A stretch of DNA of 64,000 nt from Irregularibacter muris (GTDB lineage: Bacteria > Bacillota > Clostridia > Eubacteriales > Garciellaceae). The stretch lies in assembly GCF_024622505.1 (NCBI RefSeq), contig NZ_JANKAS010000012.1, forward strand, positions 42,642 through 106,641. The letters are read 5' to 3'. Under the pieces are notes generated by a model that had not been told where the DNA came from, made no database searches, and saw only the letters and a list, made by a program, of their open reading frames with translations. Numbering within the stretch: position 1 is the stretch's first letter; each line of letters begins with the position of its first letter. The position numbers and the translations under genes were made by a program. Below are positions 54,283 through 63,732 of this stretch, one piece after another.

Positions 54283-54329
54283 GCATCCTATATTCTAAGG
54301 GCTCTCCTTAGAATATAGGATGCTTTTTT
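54283..54329 (+). terminator. Intrinsic terminator of the hydantoinase-like operon
   Basis: GCATCCTATATTCTAAGG (54283-54300) and its perfect complement (54306-54323), five-base loop, six T. The remaining bases up to 54455 hold no gene. Confidence 0.95.
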
Positions 54330-54455
54330 AGTTGAAATATTGAATTGCTAACCTTTAGGAAGGAATTTTGAGAAGTTTGTAGAACTATGTAACCAGTTGA
54401 AAATCCATATTTAATTATAGGAGCATTGATAAATATAGGGGGGGAGTGACTTTCT

Positions 54456-56210
54456 ATGCTACGAAGGGCGGCTAAGTCTGTTCAGAAAATAGCAGAGGCT
54501 ATTGCTGCTACAGCAAATTGTAACGTTACCATTATTGATTCTAATCTAGTTCGAATAGCAGGGACTGGACCTTATCAGGAAAAAATAAAAGATTATACCC
54601 CGGAAGGATCGGCCTTTATTAAAGTTCTTCAGAATAAAAAAACCATAGTTATTGAAGAACCAGGAGAAGAACAAACCTGCTTTGATTGTAGTGAGAGGAA
54701 TCATTGTATAGAAACCTATGAAATCTGTTCGCCAATTATATGGAATGGGGAAGTAATGGGGGTTATAGGGATCTGTGCTTTTGATGAAGAGCAAAAAAGG
54801 TATCTGCAGGAGAGAAAAGAACAATTTTTAAATTTTTTAGGAAAGATGTCCCAGCTTTTAGCAAGCAAGGTAGGGGAAATCATTTTGTTTGAAGAAATAG
54901 AAACACGAAATAGAGAATTAGATGCGGTCATACAAAATGTAAATCAAGGGGTTATCTGCATCGATGCTCAAGGAAGGATAACTCATATCAATGAAAAAGC
55001 TATAGATTTATTAGATCTTAATCATTGTATTCATGATATAAAAAACACCTCTATTAATAGTATTTGGGATAATCCGCTTATTCTAAAAGCCATTGAGGAC
55101 AGAACAGATTATTTTGATCAAGAAGAATATTATGAAAGACAAGGATATAAAAAAGGTTTTCTGACGACAGCAAAAATTATCTATAAGGAGGGCAATATTG
55201 CAGGAGTTGTCAGTACCTTTACAGATTTAGATAATATTCAAAAATCAGCTTTTAGATTAAGGGAAAAAAATACTGACTTTACTTTCAATACTCTAATTGG
55301 TGTTAGTGATGCCTTGATGCAAGTAAAAAACAGGGCAATAAAAGTTGCAAATTTTGATTCCACCGTATTAATCGTGGGAGAGAGCGGGACAGGTAAGGAA
55401 GTTTTTGCACGGGCTATCCATAATGCTAGCCCAAGGGCGGAATACCCCTTTGTCAGTATTAACTGCAGCGCAATACCTGAGTCTTTATTAGAAAGTGAAT
55501 TATTCGGCTATGAACCTGGGGCCTTTACTGGGGCTAACAAAAAAGGAAAAATTGGAAAAATGGAATTGGCCAACAAAGGGACTTTCTTTCTAGATGAAAT
55601 AGGAGATATGCCTTTATTTTTACAAGCGAAATTACTGAGAGTTTTACAAGAAAAAAGAGTAACCAAGATAGGGGGGCTAAAGTCTCAAAAATTAGACATC
55701 CGGATTATTGCTGCCACAAATAAAAATTTGGAAGAGCTTATTGAAAAAAGAATGTTTAGAGAAGATTTATATTATCGTTTAAATGTAATTCCACTATCTT
55801 TACCTTCCCTTGACAAAAGACCAGAAGATGTTTTAGTTTTGGCAGAATATTTTTTAAGACTCTATAATAAAAGATTTAAGAAAAGTATAAAGGGATTTAC
55901 TGAGGAAGCAAAGGATTTCCTATTGAAATACTCTTGGCCGGGTAATGTGAGGGAATTAGAAAACATTATAGAATATGGGATAAATTTTGCAGAAGGGGAG
56001 CTAATTCAATTAGGGGATATTCGGGATAGATTTAGGGCCTTTTCCTATAATCAAACAAAATCTCTTAAGGAAAGGGTAAAAGAATATGAAAGGGAAACCA
56101 TTGAGAAATACTTAGAACGTTATGGATGGTCAGATGAAGGAAAGGAAAAGGCTGCAAAGGATTTAGGAATAAGCAGAGCAACACTATATAGAAAACTATC
56201 TCAATATTGA
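54456..56210 (+). CDS. Sigma-54-dependent transcriptional activator
   Basis: 584 residues. A GAF-like sensor (about 1-140) carries C75-x2-C78-x5-C84-x6-C91, which could bind a metal/Fe-S centre or sense redox or cysteine. A PAS-like segment (about 150-260) follows, then the AAA+ domain with GESGTGKEVF (Walker A), GAFTGA (sigma-54 contact), FLDEIGDMPL (Walker B), and a C-terminal Fis-type helix-turn-helix (KAAKDLGISRATLYRKL). It should drive the -24/-12 promoter 95 bases after its stop. Similar activator/desulfidase pairs (CdsR-CdsB in Clostridioides difficile) respond to cysteine; that parallel is an inference. Confidence 0.93.
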   Translation: MLRRAAKSVQKIAEAIAATANCNVTIIDSNLVRIAGTGPYQEKIKDYTPEGSAFIKVLQNKKTIVIEEPGEEQTCFDCSERNHCIETYEICSPIIWNGEVMGVIGICAFDEEQKRYLQERKEQFLNFLGKMSQLLASKVGEIILFEEIETRNRELDAVIQNVNQGVICIDAQGRITHINEKAIDLLDLNHCIHDIKNTSINSIWDNPLILKAIEDRTDYFDQEEYYERQGYKKGFLTTAKIIYKEGNIAGVVSTFTDLDNIQKSAFRLREKNTDFTFNTLIGVSDALMQVKNRAIKVANFDSTVLIVGESGTGKEVFARAIHNASPRAEYPFVSINCSAIPESLLESELFGYEPGAFTGANKKGKIGKMELANKGTFFLDEIGDMPLFLQAKLLRVLQEKRVTKIGGLKSQKLDIRIIAATNKNLEELIEKRMFREDLYYRLNVIPLSLPSLDKRPEDVLVLAEYFLRLYNKRFKKSIKGFTEEAKDFLLKYSWPGNVRELENIIEYGINFAEGELIQLGDIRDRFRAFSYNQTKSLKERVKEYERETIEKYLERYGWSDEGKEKAAKDLGISRATLYRKLSQY

Positions 56211-56304
56211 GATGGGTTTCTCATTTTTGATAAAACAAGAACATTAGTTTTAAATGAAGAACTCCAAAACCCCCTGAATAAGCAGGATGAGAAAAATTAA
56301 AAAA

Positions 56305-56321
56305 CTGGCACGGGAATTGCA
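56305..56321 (+). promoter_or_regulatory. Sigma-54 (-24/-12) promoter
   Basis: CTGGCACGGGAATTGCA fits the sigma-54 consensus YTGGCACGNNNNTTGCW at every defined position, 57 bases before the desulfidase ATG. This is the only such site I found and it directly follows the activator gene. Confidence 0.93.
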
Positions 56322-56377
56322 GTATCTCTATAGTGAATGCCTAAAAATTTCACTATATTCGGAGGAGGTATTATAGC

Positions 56378-57652
56378 ATGAATACGGAAGAAATCGTCAA
56401 TCTATTAAAAGAAGAAGTGGTTCCTGCTATAGGTTGTACTGAACCAGTTGCTATTGCTTTAGCATCTGCCTATGCCCATCATTCTTTAGAGGGGAAAATA
56501 AAAAGAATAAAACTAAGTCTTAGTTCAAATGTATATAAAAATGCAAAAGCAGTGGGGATACCTGGTACCCATCATACGGGAATAGAAACCGCTTTAGCTC
56601 TAGGTATTTGTATTCAAGAGCCCGCTTTTGATCTTACCATTTTATCTCCATTAACCGATGAAGATATCGAGATGGCCATGAACCTACAAAGAGAAGTCCC
56701 TATAGAGGTGGAAATATTGTATGATTCTCCCAGTGTCTATATAGAGGTGGGAATCACTACGGATAGGGAGGATAGCAAGGCAATCATTGCAGAACGTCAT
56801 ACCAACTTAGTGTTTTTAGAAAGATCTAGTCAAGTCATTATAGATAGAAAAAGCAATACAAAGAGAAATATGAAGAATAGCAAATCCTTAGCAAAATATC
56901 CATTAAAAGAATTAATAGGTAAAATTTTGGAAGCCCCCTATTCTTCTTTAGAGTTTCTTTTAGAAGGAATCAGCCTAAATATGACCATGGCAGAGGCAGG
57001 CTTAAAAATGGAGAAAGGAATGAATCTAGGGAAGTCATGGGAAAAGATTGTAGAGAAAGGATTCTGGGGAAAGGATTTAAATAGCAAAATTACCCTATAT
57101 ACTTCTGCGGCATGTGATGCCCGCATGGCAGGAGTAAGACTCCCGGTAATGAGTAGCTCAGGGAGTGGCAATAATGGGATAATCTCCATCATCCCTATAT
57201 CTATCGTGGCAGAGCATTTAAAAAGTGGGAAGGAAAAAGTTGTTCAAGCTCTGGCCATTAGTCATATGGTAAATACCTATATCAAAGAATATATTGGAAG
57301 ATTGTCTCCCATCTGTGGTTGCGGGGTATCTGCAGGTGCTGGTGCAGGGGCAGGAATTGTTCATCTTTTGGAAGGGGGAATGGAAGATATAGAGAGAGCA
57401 ATCATTAACGTTATTTCAGGATTAGCTGGAATGATTTGTGATGGTGGGAAGGTAGGGTGTGCATTAAAATTAAGTGCAAGTGCTGGTATGGCATGGCAAG
57501 GTGCACTTCTAGCAAAAGAGGGGGTGAAGGTACCTGAAGGAAATGGAATAGTGGCTAGCAGCTTACAAAAGACCTTAGAAAATCTAGGTAAAATAAGTCA
57601 AGAAGGAATGTTCAATGTAGACAAGAGTGTGATATCAGCGATGTATAATTAA
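56378..57652 (+). CDS. L-cysteine desulfidase-type protein (UPF0597/CyuA family)
   Basis: 424 residues. The family cysteine motifs are present: PAIGCTEPVAIALA near the N-terminus, SPICGCGVSAGAGAGAG and MICDGGKVGCALK in the C-terminal half, which hold an oxygen-sensitive [4Fe-4S] cluster. Members split L-cysteine (or L-serine-like substrates) to pyruvate, ammonia and sulfide. GGAGGAGG lies before the ATG. First gene after the sigma-54 promoter, so it should be induced by the activator upstream. Confidence 0.9.
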   Translation: MNTEEIVNLLKEEVVPAIGCTEPVAIALASAYAHHSLEGKIKRIKLSLSSNVYKNAKAVGIPGTHHTGIETALALGICIQEPAFDLTILSPLTDEDIEMAMNLQREVPIEVEILYDSPSVYIEVGITTDREDSKAIIAERHTNLVFLERSSQVIIDRKSNTKRNMKNSKSLAKYPLKELIGKILEAPYSSLEFLLEGISLNMTMAEAGLKMEKGMNLGKSWEKIVEKGFWGKDLNSKITLYTSAACDARMAGVRLPVMSSSGSGNNGIISIIPISIVAEHLKSGKEKVVQALAISHMVNTYIKEYIGRLSPICGCGVSAGAGAGAGIVHLLEGGMEDIERAIINVISGLAGMICDGGKVGCALKLSASAGMAWQGALLAKEGVKVPEGNGIVASSLQKTLENLGKISQEGMFNVDKSVISAMYN

Positions 57653-57683
57653 AAATGAAGAGTTCAAAATTGGAGGGGAAAAA

Positions 57684-58175
57684 ATGTCACAAAATATTAC
57701 AACACAAGAGGCAAGAGAACAAGTAGTTTTGGGAGTTCAGAGGACCGCAATGTTATATCAATCTTTTGCAGAAACTCTTTTGAAAAAATTTGGAAGGGAA
57801 GAGGCAGAAAAATTAATATTAGAAGCTATTCATGATTTTGGTAAGTCCTGTGGTGAAAGAGTACAAAAAGGAGTAAAAGAAAAAAATCTGGAATGTACAT
57901 TGACAAACTATTTTCAAATACCAGATTTACCAAAGTTAGGATGGGATCTTATTAGTGAGACAGTGGAAAAAGATAAGGAATTAAAAGTGGATGTTTCCTA
58001 TTGTCCTTTGGCAGAGCAATGGTTACAAGATATGGATCCAAAGCTAGCTAGACTTTATTGCTATGTGGATCAAGCAAAATTTAGCAGTTATAATCCAGAT
58101 ATTCAATGTACTCATACAAACAACATGTTGGATGGGGACGAAAAATGTACACTTCTTATTCAGAAGATAAAATAA
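57684..58175 (+). CDS. L-2-amino-thiazoline-4-carboxylate hydrolase-family protein
   Basis: 163 residues resembling the ATC hydrolase family (small helical protein; C-terminal half VSYCPLAEQW, LYCYVDQAKFSSYNPDIQC, DGDEKCTLLIQ with conserved Cys, Asp and Tyr). Characterised members open the thiazoline ring of ATC to S-carbamoyl-cysteine, but many annotated relatives have unknown substrates. Its place next to a cysteine desulfidase gene supports a sulfur amino-acid role. TTGGAGGGG precedes the ATG. Confidence 0.72.
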   Translation: MSQNITTQEAREQVVLGVQRTAMLYQSFAETLLKKFGREEAEKLILEAIHDFGKSCGERVQKGVKEKNLECTLTNYFQIPDLPKLGWDLISETVEKDKELKVDVSYCPLAEQWLQDMDPKLARLYCYVDQAKFSSYNPDIQCTHTNNMLDGDEKCTLLIQKIK

Positions 58176-58220
58176 AAATAAGTATATAGTTATTTATATG
58201 AAAACGGGGAGGAATATAGG

Positions 58221-59489
58221 ATGAGTGCAAATAATGCATCTCCATTGATAAGGGAATTTAATATGCCAAAGGCAAATGTTTTTAAAAAAATGTCTTATAT
58301 TATGTCTTTTGTGGGGGCTGGCTCAATTCTGATGTCTGCAGCAATGGGACCAGGAACATTATCTTCAGTTTTAACAGCAGGTGCAAACTATGGTTATATG
58401 CTTTTATGGGTAGTGGTATTAAGTGGGGTAATGAATGGAATGGTTGCCTATATTGGTGGAAAAGTCGCCTGCTTATCAGGAAAAAATGTGTATGAATACT
58501 TAGGGGAAAAAATAAACCCTACCTTTTCAAAAGTATTGTTGGGAGTAGTTTTATGTACTTGGTTTATGGTTATTTTTTCTCAAGGATCGGCCATGTTAAA
58601 TTTAGTACAATTTACCATTGGATCTACTGGTCCAATATCTATTGTTGCTTTTATTTTAATAGAACTTTTAGCAGGGTATGTATTTACCCAGGGGAAAAAC
58701 AGTGCATTAAAAATTGCGTCTATTATGGTAACGGTTACATCTATTTTGTATTTAATTAATTTAATTATTATTAAACCAGAAGCCAGCGCTATAGTAGGAG
58801 GGATGGTACCTAAACTTCCCCCTTTAGCCCAGGCAGGTATTATAGCAGGAATCATTGGAGGATCAGCCCCTGGAACATCTGCTGCATGGTATTCCTATGG
58901 AGTAAAGGATAACAACTGGACAAGCCCTAAAAATTTAAAGTTTATCGCTTGGGACCAAGTTTATTTTGCACTTCTCTTTACGATCTTTAGTGTGGGGGCT
59001 TATATCTCTGCAGCTGCTGTGTTAAACCCTGCAGGCATAGCTGTAAACAACTCTTTAGATGCAGCTATAGCCCTTGAGCCTATTGTAGGTTCAGCTGCAA
59101 AGTGGATTTTTGCAGCAGGATTTTTCGGAGCCCTCTTCACCACCATTGGAGGCATGTCAAGTCTTGCTTCCCAAGGGATAAGTACTCTTTTCAATATTGA
59201 AGGGGATAGTTTGAATAACACAAAAGTTAAAAAAATTATTTGGGTAGGAATTGTAGTTTCTATATTAGGTGGGTTTGCAGCAAAATATGCCATGGGATTG
59301 CTAATTAATTTCCTTGGGTTTTTGAATATAGGGGGATTTGTTATCATCCTATTACTAACCTATTTTACAAGTAGTGAAAAACATGCAGGAGAATATAAAA
59401 ATAAATGGTATACAACCTTAGTAGCTGCAGTTATTGTTTTATTTAATCTCTATGCAGTGATTACCTATATAACAAAGTTTATAGGCTAA
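58221..59489 (+). CDS. Nramp-related transporter with altered metal motifs
   Basis: 422 residues with about eleven hydrophobic segments in the LeuT-like order of Nramp proteins. The TM1 motif DPGN of metal-transporting members is replaced by GPGT (MSAAMGPGTLSSV), and the TM6 A/C-x2-MPH motif by a GGSAPGTSAAW segment, so divalent-metal transport is unlikely. Within a catabolic operon it probably imports the organic substrate or exports a product. The start has GGGGAGGA upstream, 46 bases after the hydrolase gene. Confidence 0.8.
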   Translation: MSANNASPLIREFNMPKANVFKKMSYIMSFVGAGSILMSAAMGPGTLSSVLTAGANYGYMLLWVVVLSGVMNGMVAYIGGKVACLSGKNVYEYLGEKINPTFSKVLLGVVLCTWFMVIFSQGSAMLNLVQFTIGSTGPISIVAFILIELLAGYVFTQGKNSALKIASIMVTVTSILYLINLIIIKPEASAIVGGMVPKLPPLAQAGIIAGIIGGSAPGTSAAWYSYGVKDNNWTSPKNLKFIAWDQVYFALLFTIFSVGAYISAAAVLNPAGIAVNNSLDAAIALEPIVGSAAKWIFAAGFFGALFTTIGGMSSLASQGISTLFNIEGDSLNNTKVKKIIWVGIVVSILGGFAAKYAMGLLINFLGFLNIGGFVIILLLTYFTSSEKHAGEYKNKWYTTLVAAVIVLFNLYAVITYITKFIG

Positions 59490-59561
59490 ATAAAGTAAAT
59501 TGTATAGTCTGTTTGACTATACAATTTACTCATATATACTTTTAAAAACGGGGGGATTTCA

Positions 59562-60308
59562 ATGGAATTGCATGGCAAGGTAGCCTTGATAACAGGATCT
59601 AGTTCAGGGATAGGAGAAGTGATAGCAAAAAAGTTTTTAAGCCAAGGAGCGTCGGTATTTGGCTGTGGACTAGAAGAGAGTTCTACCATCAAAAATGAAA
59701 ACTATGAGTACAAGAAAGCGGATCTAACTCTATTTTCCCAGGCACAAAACGTAGTTGAAGAGTGTATGAAAAGATTTGATCAATTAGATATTGTGGTAAA
59801 CTGTGCTGGAATTACTGGAGTGGGAACTATAGAGAACACCAATGCTGAGGAATTTGAAAGACAATTCAAAGTCAATGTCTTCGCAGTATATAATGTTTGT
59901 AAGGCGGCAGTACCAGAGCTTAACAAGTCAAAAGGGGCAGCGATTATTAATATTGCTTCTGAACTTGGGGTAAAAGCCATCCCCGAGAGAATCGCCTATT
60001 GCCCATCAAAAGCCGCTGTGGTTATGTTTACAAAGTGTCTAGCTATAGAATGTGGTCCTCATATTCGAGTAAATGGGATATTGCCAGCTTTGACAGAAAC
60101 ACCTATGACCAAAGCAAGGTTTGAACAGGCAGAAAATCCAGAGGAATTTAGAGAAAGAATGAATTCTAGATATATCTTAAAAAGAATGTGTCAGTCAGAA
60201 GATATTGCGGAGGGAGCTCTTTTCTTAGCTTCCCAAAGAAGCTCATATATTACAGGGGATATGTTGGCCATATGTGGTGGAGGACATATTTATACTTTTC
60301 CTGATTAA
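59562..60308 (+). CDS. SDR family oxidoreductase
   Basis: 248 residues, classical short-chain dehydrogenase/reductase. Cofactor motif GSSSGIGE (residues 12-19), NCAGITGVG, catalytic Ser in IINIASELG and Y-x3-K in YCPSKAAV. The acidic residue after the second strand was not clear enough to choose NAD over NADP. The ribosome site is a weak GGGGGG. Substrate presumably an intermediate of the operon. Confidence 0.9.
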   Translation: MELHGKVALITGSSSGIGEVIAKKFLSQGASVFGCGLEESSTIKNENYEYKKADLTLFSQAQNVVEECMKRFDQLDIVVNCAGITGVGTIENTNAEEFERQFKVNVFAVYNVCKAAVPELNKSKGAAIINIASELGVKAIPERIAYCPSKAAVVMFTKCLAIECGPHIRVNGILPALTETPMTKARFEQAENPEEFRERMNSRYILKRMCQSEDIAEGALFLASQRSSYITGDMLAICGGGHIYTFPD

Positions 60309-60382
60309 AAAATAAAAATATTATAGAGAAAAGAAATACAAGCCAATAATCTCCTAAAATGGATGAAGGGATGAATTGAATA

Positions 60383-62197
60383 ATGAAAATAGGTGAAATA
60401 AATAGAACAATAGAGACCGATGTTTTAGTTGTTGGAGGTTCCGGCGCCGGTGTCACAGCTGCTATTGGGGCAAAAAGATCTGGTGCTAAGGTGTTATTAG
60501 TTTCAAAAGGAAAGGTAGGATATAGTGGTAACGCTATTATGGCCGGCGGTGGCTTTTCAGTAGATGGAGAAAGTGCGTACCATGTATGCGGGAAAGAAAA
60601 TGCCGATCCTAGCTTTACTAAGGATATTTTATTTGAAAATATTGTTAAAGAATCCTACTTTATGAGTGATCAAAATATGGTGGAACAATATGTAGAAGAG
60701 AGTCCTGAAATTGTTCATGAATTACTCCAGTGGGGAGAAAAAGCGGGGCAATCCTTTCTGTTTTCACCCCCTTCTACATGGATATCCGCTGGAATTTCTT
60801 GGACCAAAGCCTTGAAACAGGGATTAAAGGAAAATCCAGAAATTGAAGTTTTAGAGGATGTTATGGTGGTGGAATTATTGGTTAAAGATGGTCAAGCCAA
60901 TGGCGCCATTGGAATAGATATTTATACAGGTGAAATTATTCAGTTTGAAGCCAAAGCTGTAGTCTTGGGAACGGGAGGTTTTCAACCATGTACCTTGAAA
61001 AATACAGTGACGGATATGACCGGGGACGGAATAGGAATGGCCTATAGAGCAGGGGTCAAGCTAGCAGATATGGAATTTTTGCTGGCCTTTGCAACGGCAT
61101 TGTACCCTAATGAAATGAAAGGTTCCATATATCCCTTTGTCATGGAATTTAACATGAGGGATGTAAAATATGATGTAAGGGATGCAAAGGGAGAGGCAAT
61201 AGATATCCCTGAGGAAATCATTAAATTATCCAGAGGGAAAAAATTAAGTAAACTTGTCAGTATGTATTATTGGGGCAAGGCCATACAAGAAGGGCGAGGG
61301 ACTAAAAATGATGGTGTATATTTAGACTATAGGGACAATGACAAAGATATATTGATCCAATCTTTGGAAAATTTCTTTGAACGTTTTTCTGCTTGGCATA
61401 AACATGGATATTATAAAGGGGAAGATATGTCCATAGTGAAGGAAAAAATGTTGAAAGATGGGTTAATAGAAGTAGGCCTTGGCTATGAATATAGTATGGG
61501 TGGCATACTTGTGGATGAAAAGATGAAGACCGATGTTCTAGGGTTATATGCTGCTGGTGAGGTAACTAGCGGTGTCTTTGGTGCCAATAGGGTACGAGAT
61601 GGGCTAACAGAGATGCTTTGTCAAGGGTATAGAGCTGGACTCAGTGCCGCTGAATTTGCTCAAGATACCCAAGGTTTGGGTATTGATATTTCTTATAGAG
61701 ATACTGTATTGGAAAGAATTACTCGACCTTTTAAAGCAGAGAAAGGGATTAGCTCCATTCATGTTCATCAAGACATTGAAAAAGTATGTGATGAAGGCTT
61801 TGGTATGATAAGAAATGAAGCAGGATTGTTAAAAGCCCTAAAAGAGCTAGAGCGTATTAGAGAAGAGGGGTTACCGAATATTTATTTTAAAGAAAAGTCT
61901 CCTAGCTATAACTATGAATGGATAGATTATTTACAAGTAGAAAACTTACTCATCTGTGCAGAAGCAGCGATTAAAGCGGCATTGATGAGAAAAGAAAGTC
62001 GAGGATGCCATATTCGAAGCGATTACCCAGAAATTAATCATGATCATTATATGTATAGGATAATTTCTAAAAATAATAATGGAAAAATGGAATTGGAAAC
62101 GAGAAAGCCTATTGTAACAAAGATCCCCTTACCAACAGGGAAAAAAGAAAATGTCATTGAATATTTCCTAGACAAAGACTTGCAGTATAAAGGCTAA
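60383..62197 (+). CDS. FAD-dependent fumarate reductase-like flavoprotein
   Basis: 604 residues. FAD motif VLVVGGSGAGVTAA (residues 15-28), GYSGNAIMAGGGFS, VLGTGGFQP, GLYAAGEVTSGVFGANRV and a C-terminal helical domain as in SdhA/FrdA/AspO. The active-site histidine segment usually read as H-Y-T-M-G-G is here E-Y-S-M-G-G, so fumarate or succinate is an unlikely substrate. No Tat signal, so cytosolic. The next gene encodes a mini [2Fe-2S] subunit. Role: reducing or oxidising a carboxylate intermediate. Confidence 0.85.
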   Translation: MKIGEINRTIETDVLVVGGSGAGVTAAIGAKRSGAKVLLVSKGKVGYSGNAIMAGGGFSVDGESAYHVCGKENADPSFTKDILFENIVKESYFMSDQNMVEQYVEESPEIVHELLQWGEKAGQSFLFSPPSTWISAGISWTKALKQGLKENPEIEVLEDVMVVELLVKDGQANGAIGIDIYTGEIIQFEAKAVVLGTGGFQPCTLKNTVTDMTGDGIGMAYRAGVKLADMEFLLAFATALYPNEMKGSIYPFVMEFNMRDVKYDVRDAKGEAIDIPEEIIKLSRGKKLSKLVSMYYWGKAIQEGRGTKNDGVYLDYRDNDKDILIQSLENFFERFSAWHKHGYYKGEDMSIVKEKMLKDGLIEVGLGYEYSMGGILVDEKMKTDVLGLYAAGEVTSGVFGANRVRDGLTEMLCQGYRAGLSAAEFAQDTQGLGIDISYRDTVLERITRPFKAEKGISSIHVHQDIEKVCDEGFGMIRNEAGLLKALKELERIREEGLPNIYFKEKSPSYNYEWIDYLQVENLLICAEAAIKAALMRKESRGCHIRSDYPEINHDHYMYRIISKNNNGKMELETRKPIVTKIPLPTGKKENVIEYFLDKDLQYKG

Positions 62198-62232
62198 ACA
62201 TTTCCTATTACTATATTCGGGGGTGAAGATAA

Positions 62233-62550
62233 ATGAAAGTTAAAATATATCGGTTTGATTATAATAAAGATCAAGAAGGATATTTTGATGAATTTGAAGT
62301 ACCAGTACCACAAGAAGAAAATTGGACCGTCATGGATGTTTTGGATTATATCTCTTTCAATATGGATAGTTCCATTCGTTATTATAAGCACAGTGTATGC
62401 AACCATGGAATTTGTGGAAGATGCACATTAAAGGTGAACGGCAGGGTAAAGATGGCATGTATATGTGTAGCGAATGAATATGATAAACTTATTTTAGAAC
62501 CTATGCCTAATCGCAAGATAATTAAAGACTTGGTGACACAAAAAGGATAA
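62233..62550 (+). CDS. Minimal [2Fe-2S] FrdB-type N-domain protein
   Basis: 105 residues covering only the N-terminal plant-type ferredoxin domain of SdhB/FrdB: C-x5-C-x2-C in VCNHGICGRCTLKVNG, with a further Cys downstream (MACICV). The C-terminal domain with the [4Fe-4S] and [3Fe-4S] clusters is absent and no remnant follows. It probably ferries electrons between the flavoprotein upstream and an external donor. GGGGGTG precedes the ATG. Confidence 0.88.
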   Translation: MKVKIYRFDYNKDQEGYFDEFEVPVPQEENWTVMDVLDYISFNMDSSIRYYKHSVCNHGICGRCTLKVNGRVKMACICVANEYDKLILEPMPNRKIIKDLVTQKG

Positions 62551-62562
62551 GGAGTTGTTTTA

Positions 62563-63723
62563 ATGGAAATTAAAGAGCTAGCAGAGAAGTATGAGGATTA
62601 TATCATTGATCTAAGACGTCATTTTCACACTTATCCTGAACTCAGCTGGCAGGAAGAAAAAACATCACAAAAGATAAAAGAAGAGCTGGATAGAATGAAC
62701 ATATCTTATGTTTCAGTGGCAGGGACTGGAGTGATCGCAACAATAGAAGGAGATCACCCGGGACCAGTAATAGGACTGCGAGCAGATATGGATGCATTAA
62801 ATATAGTGGAAAAAAATGAAATAGAATATTGCTCTAAGAATACTGGGGTTATGCATGCCTGTGGCCATGATAGCCATGTGGCTATGCTACTGGGAGTGGC
62901 TAAAATTTTAAAAGAGGTAAGGGGAAGAATACAAGGGAGAATAAAACTAATCTTTCAACCTGCAGAGGAAATCATAGAGGGGGCAAAACAATTAGTACAA
63001 TCTGGAGAACTAGAGGATCTAGATTTTATTTATGCGCTTCATTCTTGGGCCGATTTAGATAGTGGAGGAATTTCTCTAGAAGCAGGTCCTAGAATGGCTT
63101 CGGCGGATAAATTTTCAATAAAAGTTCATGGAAAGGGTGGTCATGGAGCATCTCCCCATCAAGGAATTGATGCGGCCCTAGTGGCCTCTTCCATACTCCT
63201 TAATCTACAATCCTTAGTCAGCAGGGAGATTGATCCATTAGAAGCAGTAGTAGTGAGTATAGGGAAACTAAATGCAGGGGAAAAATATAATGTCATTGCC
63301 AAGGAAGCTTATATGGAGGGAACTACTCGATGCTTCAATAAAGAAATTAGACAGCAATTGCCTATTATTCTCGAGAGAATAGCCTTCAATATAGCCAAGG
63401 CCTATAGGGCAAAAATAGATTTTCACTATGAGTTTGGAACACCACCCACCATTAATAGTGAAGCTTGCTCTCAAAAAGCTCATGAAGCAGCTATCAAATT
63501 ATTTGGTGAAGAATGCATTGTTCCTATGACAAAGATAATGGGAGGGGAAGATTTTGCTATTTATTTAGAAAAAGTACCCGGAGCGTTGATTTTCTTGGGA
63601 GCTAGGGAAACAGGTAAGGAAATTACTTACCCCCATCATCATGAGAAATTTAATATTAATGAAAATGTTTTGAAAAACGGAACAGCATTATTAGCTCAAA
63701 TCGTCATGGAACATTGCAATTAA
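62563..63723 (+). CDS. M20 family amidohydrolase
   Basis: 386 residues. Metal ligands in HACGHDSHVAMLLG and QPAEEIIEGA, a dimerisation domain around GKGGHGASPHQGIDA and a C-terminal GGEDFAIYLEKVPGALIFLG. This subgroup (AmhX/IAA-amino-acid hydrolase-like) removes N-acyl groups from amino acids rather than N-carbamoyl groups. It ends the sigma-54 operon, followed by a strong terminator, and could release an amino acid such as cysteine for the desulfidase. Confidence 0.92.
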   Translation: MEIKELAEKYEDYIIDLRRHFHTYPELSWQEEKTSQKIKEELDRMNISYVSVAGTGVIATIEGDHPGPVIGLRADMDALNIVEKNEIEYCSKNTGVMHACGHDSHVAMLLGVAKILKEVRGRIQGRIKLIFQPAEEIIEGAKQLVQSGELEDLDFIYALHSWADLDSGGISLEAGPRMASADKFSIKVHGKGGHGASPHQGIDAALVASSILLNLQSLVSREIDPLEAVVVSIGKLNAGEKYNVIAKEAYMEGTTRCFNKEIRQQLPIILERIAFNIAKAYRAKIDFHYEFGTPPTINSEACSQKAHEAAIKLFGEECIVPMTKIMGGEDFAIYLEKVPGALIFLGARETGKEITYPHHHEKFNINENVLKNGTALLAQIVMEHCN

Positions 63724-63732
63724 TAGGATATC

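Noticed and set aside
62563..63723. Calling the M20 enzyme an S-/N-carbamoyl-cysteine amidase completing an ATC-to-cysteine pathway
   Set aside because: Its motifs fit the AmhX/IAA-amino-acid hydrolase branch, not the hydantoinase/carbamoylase branch, so only a general amidohydrolase call is justified.
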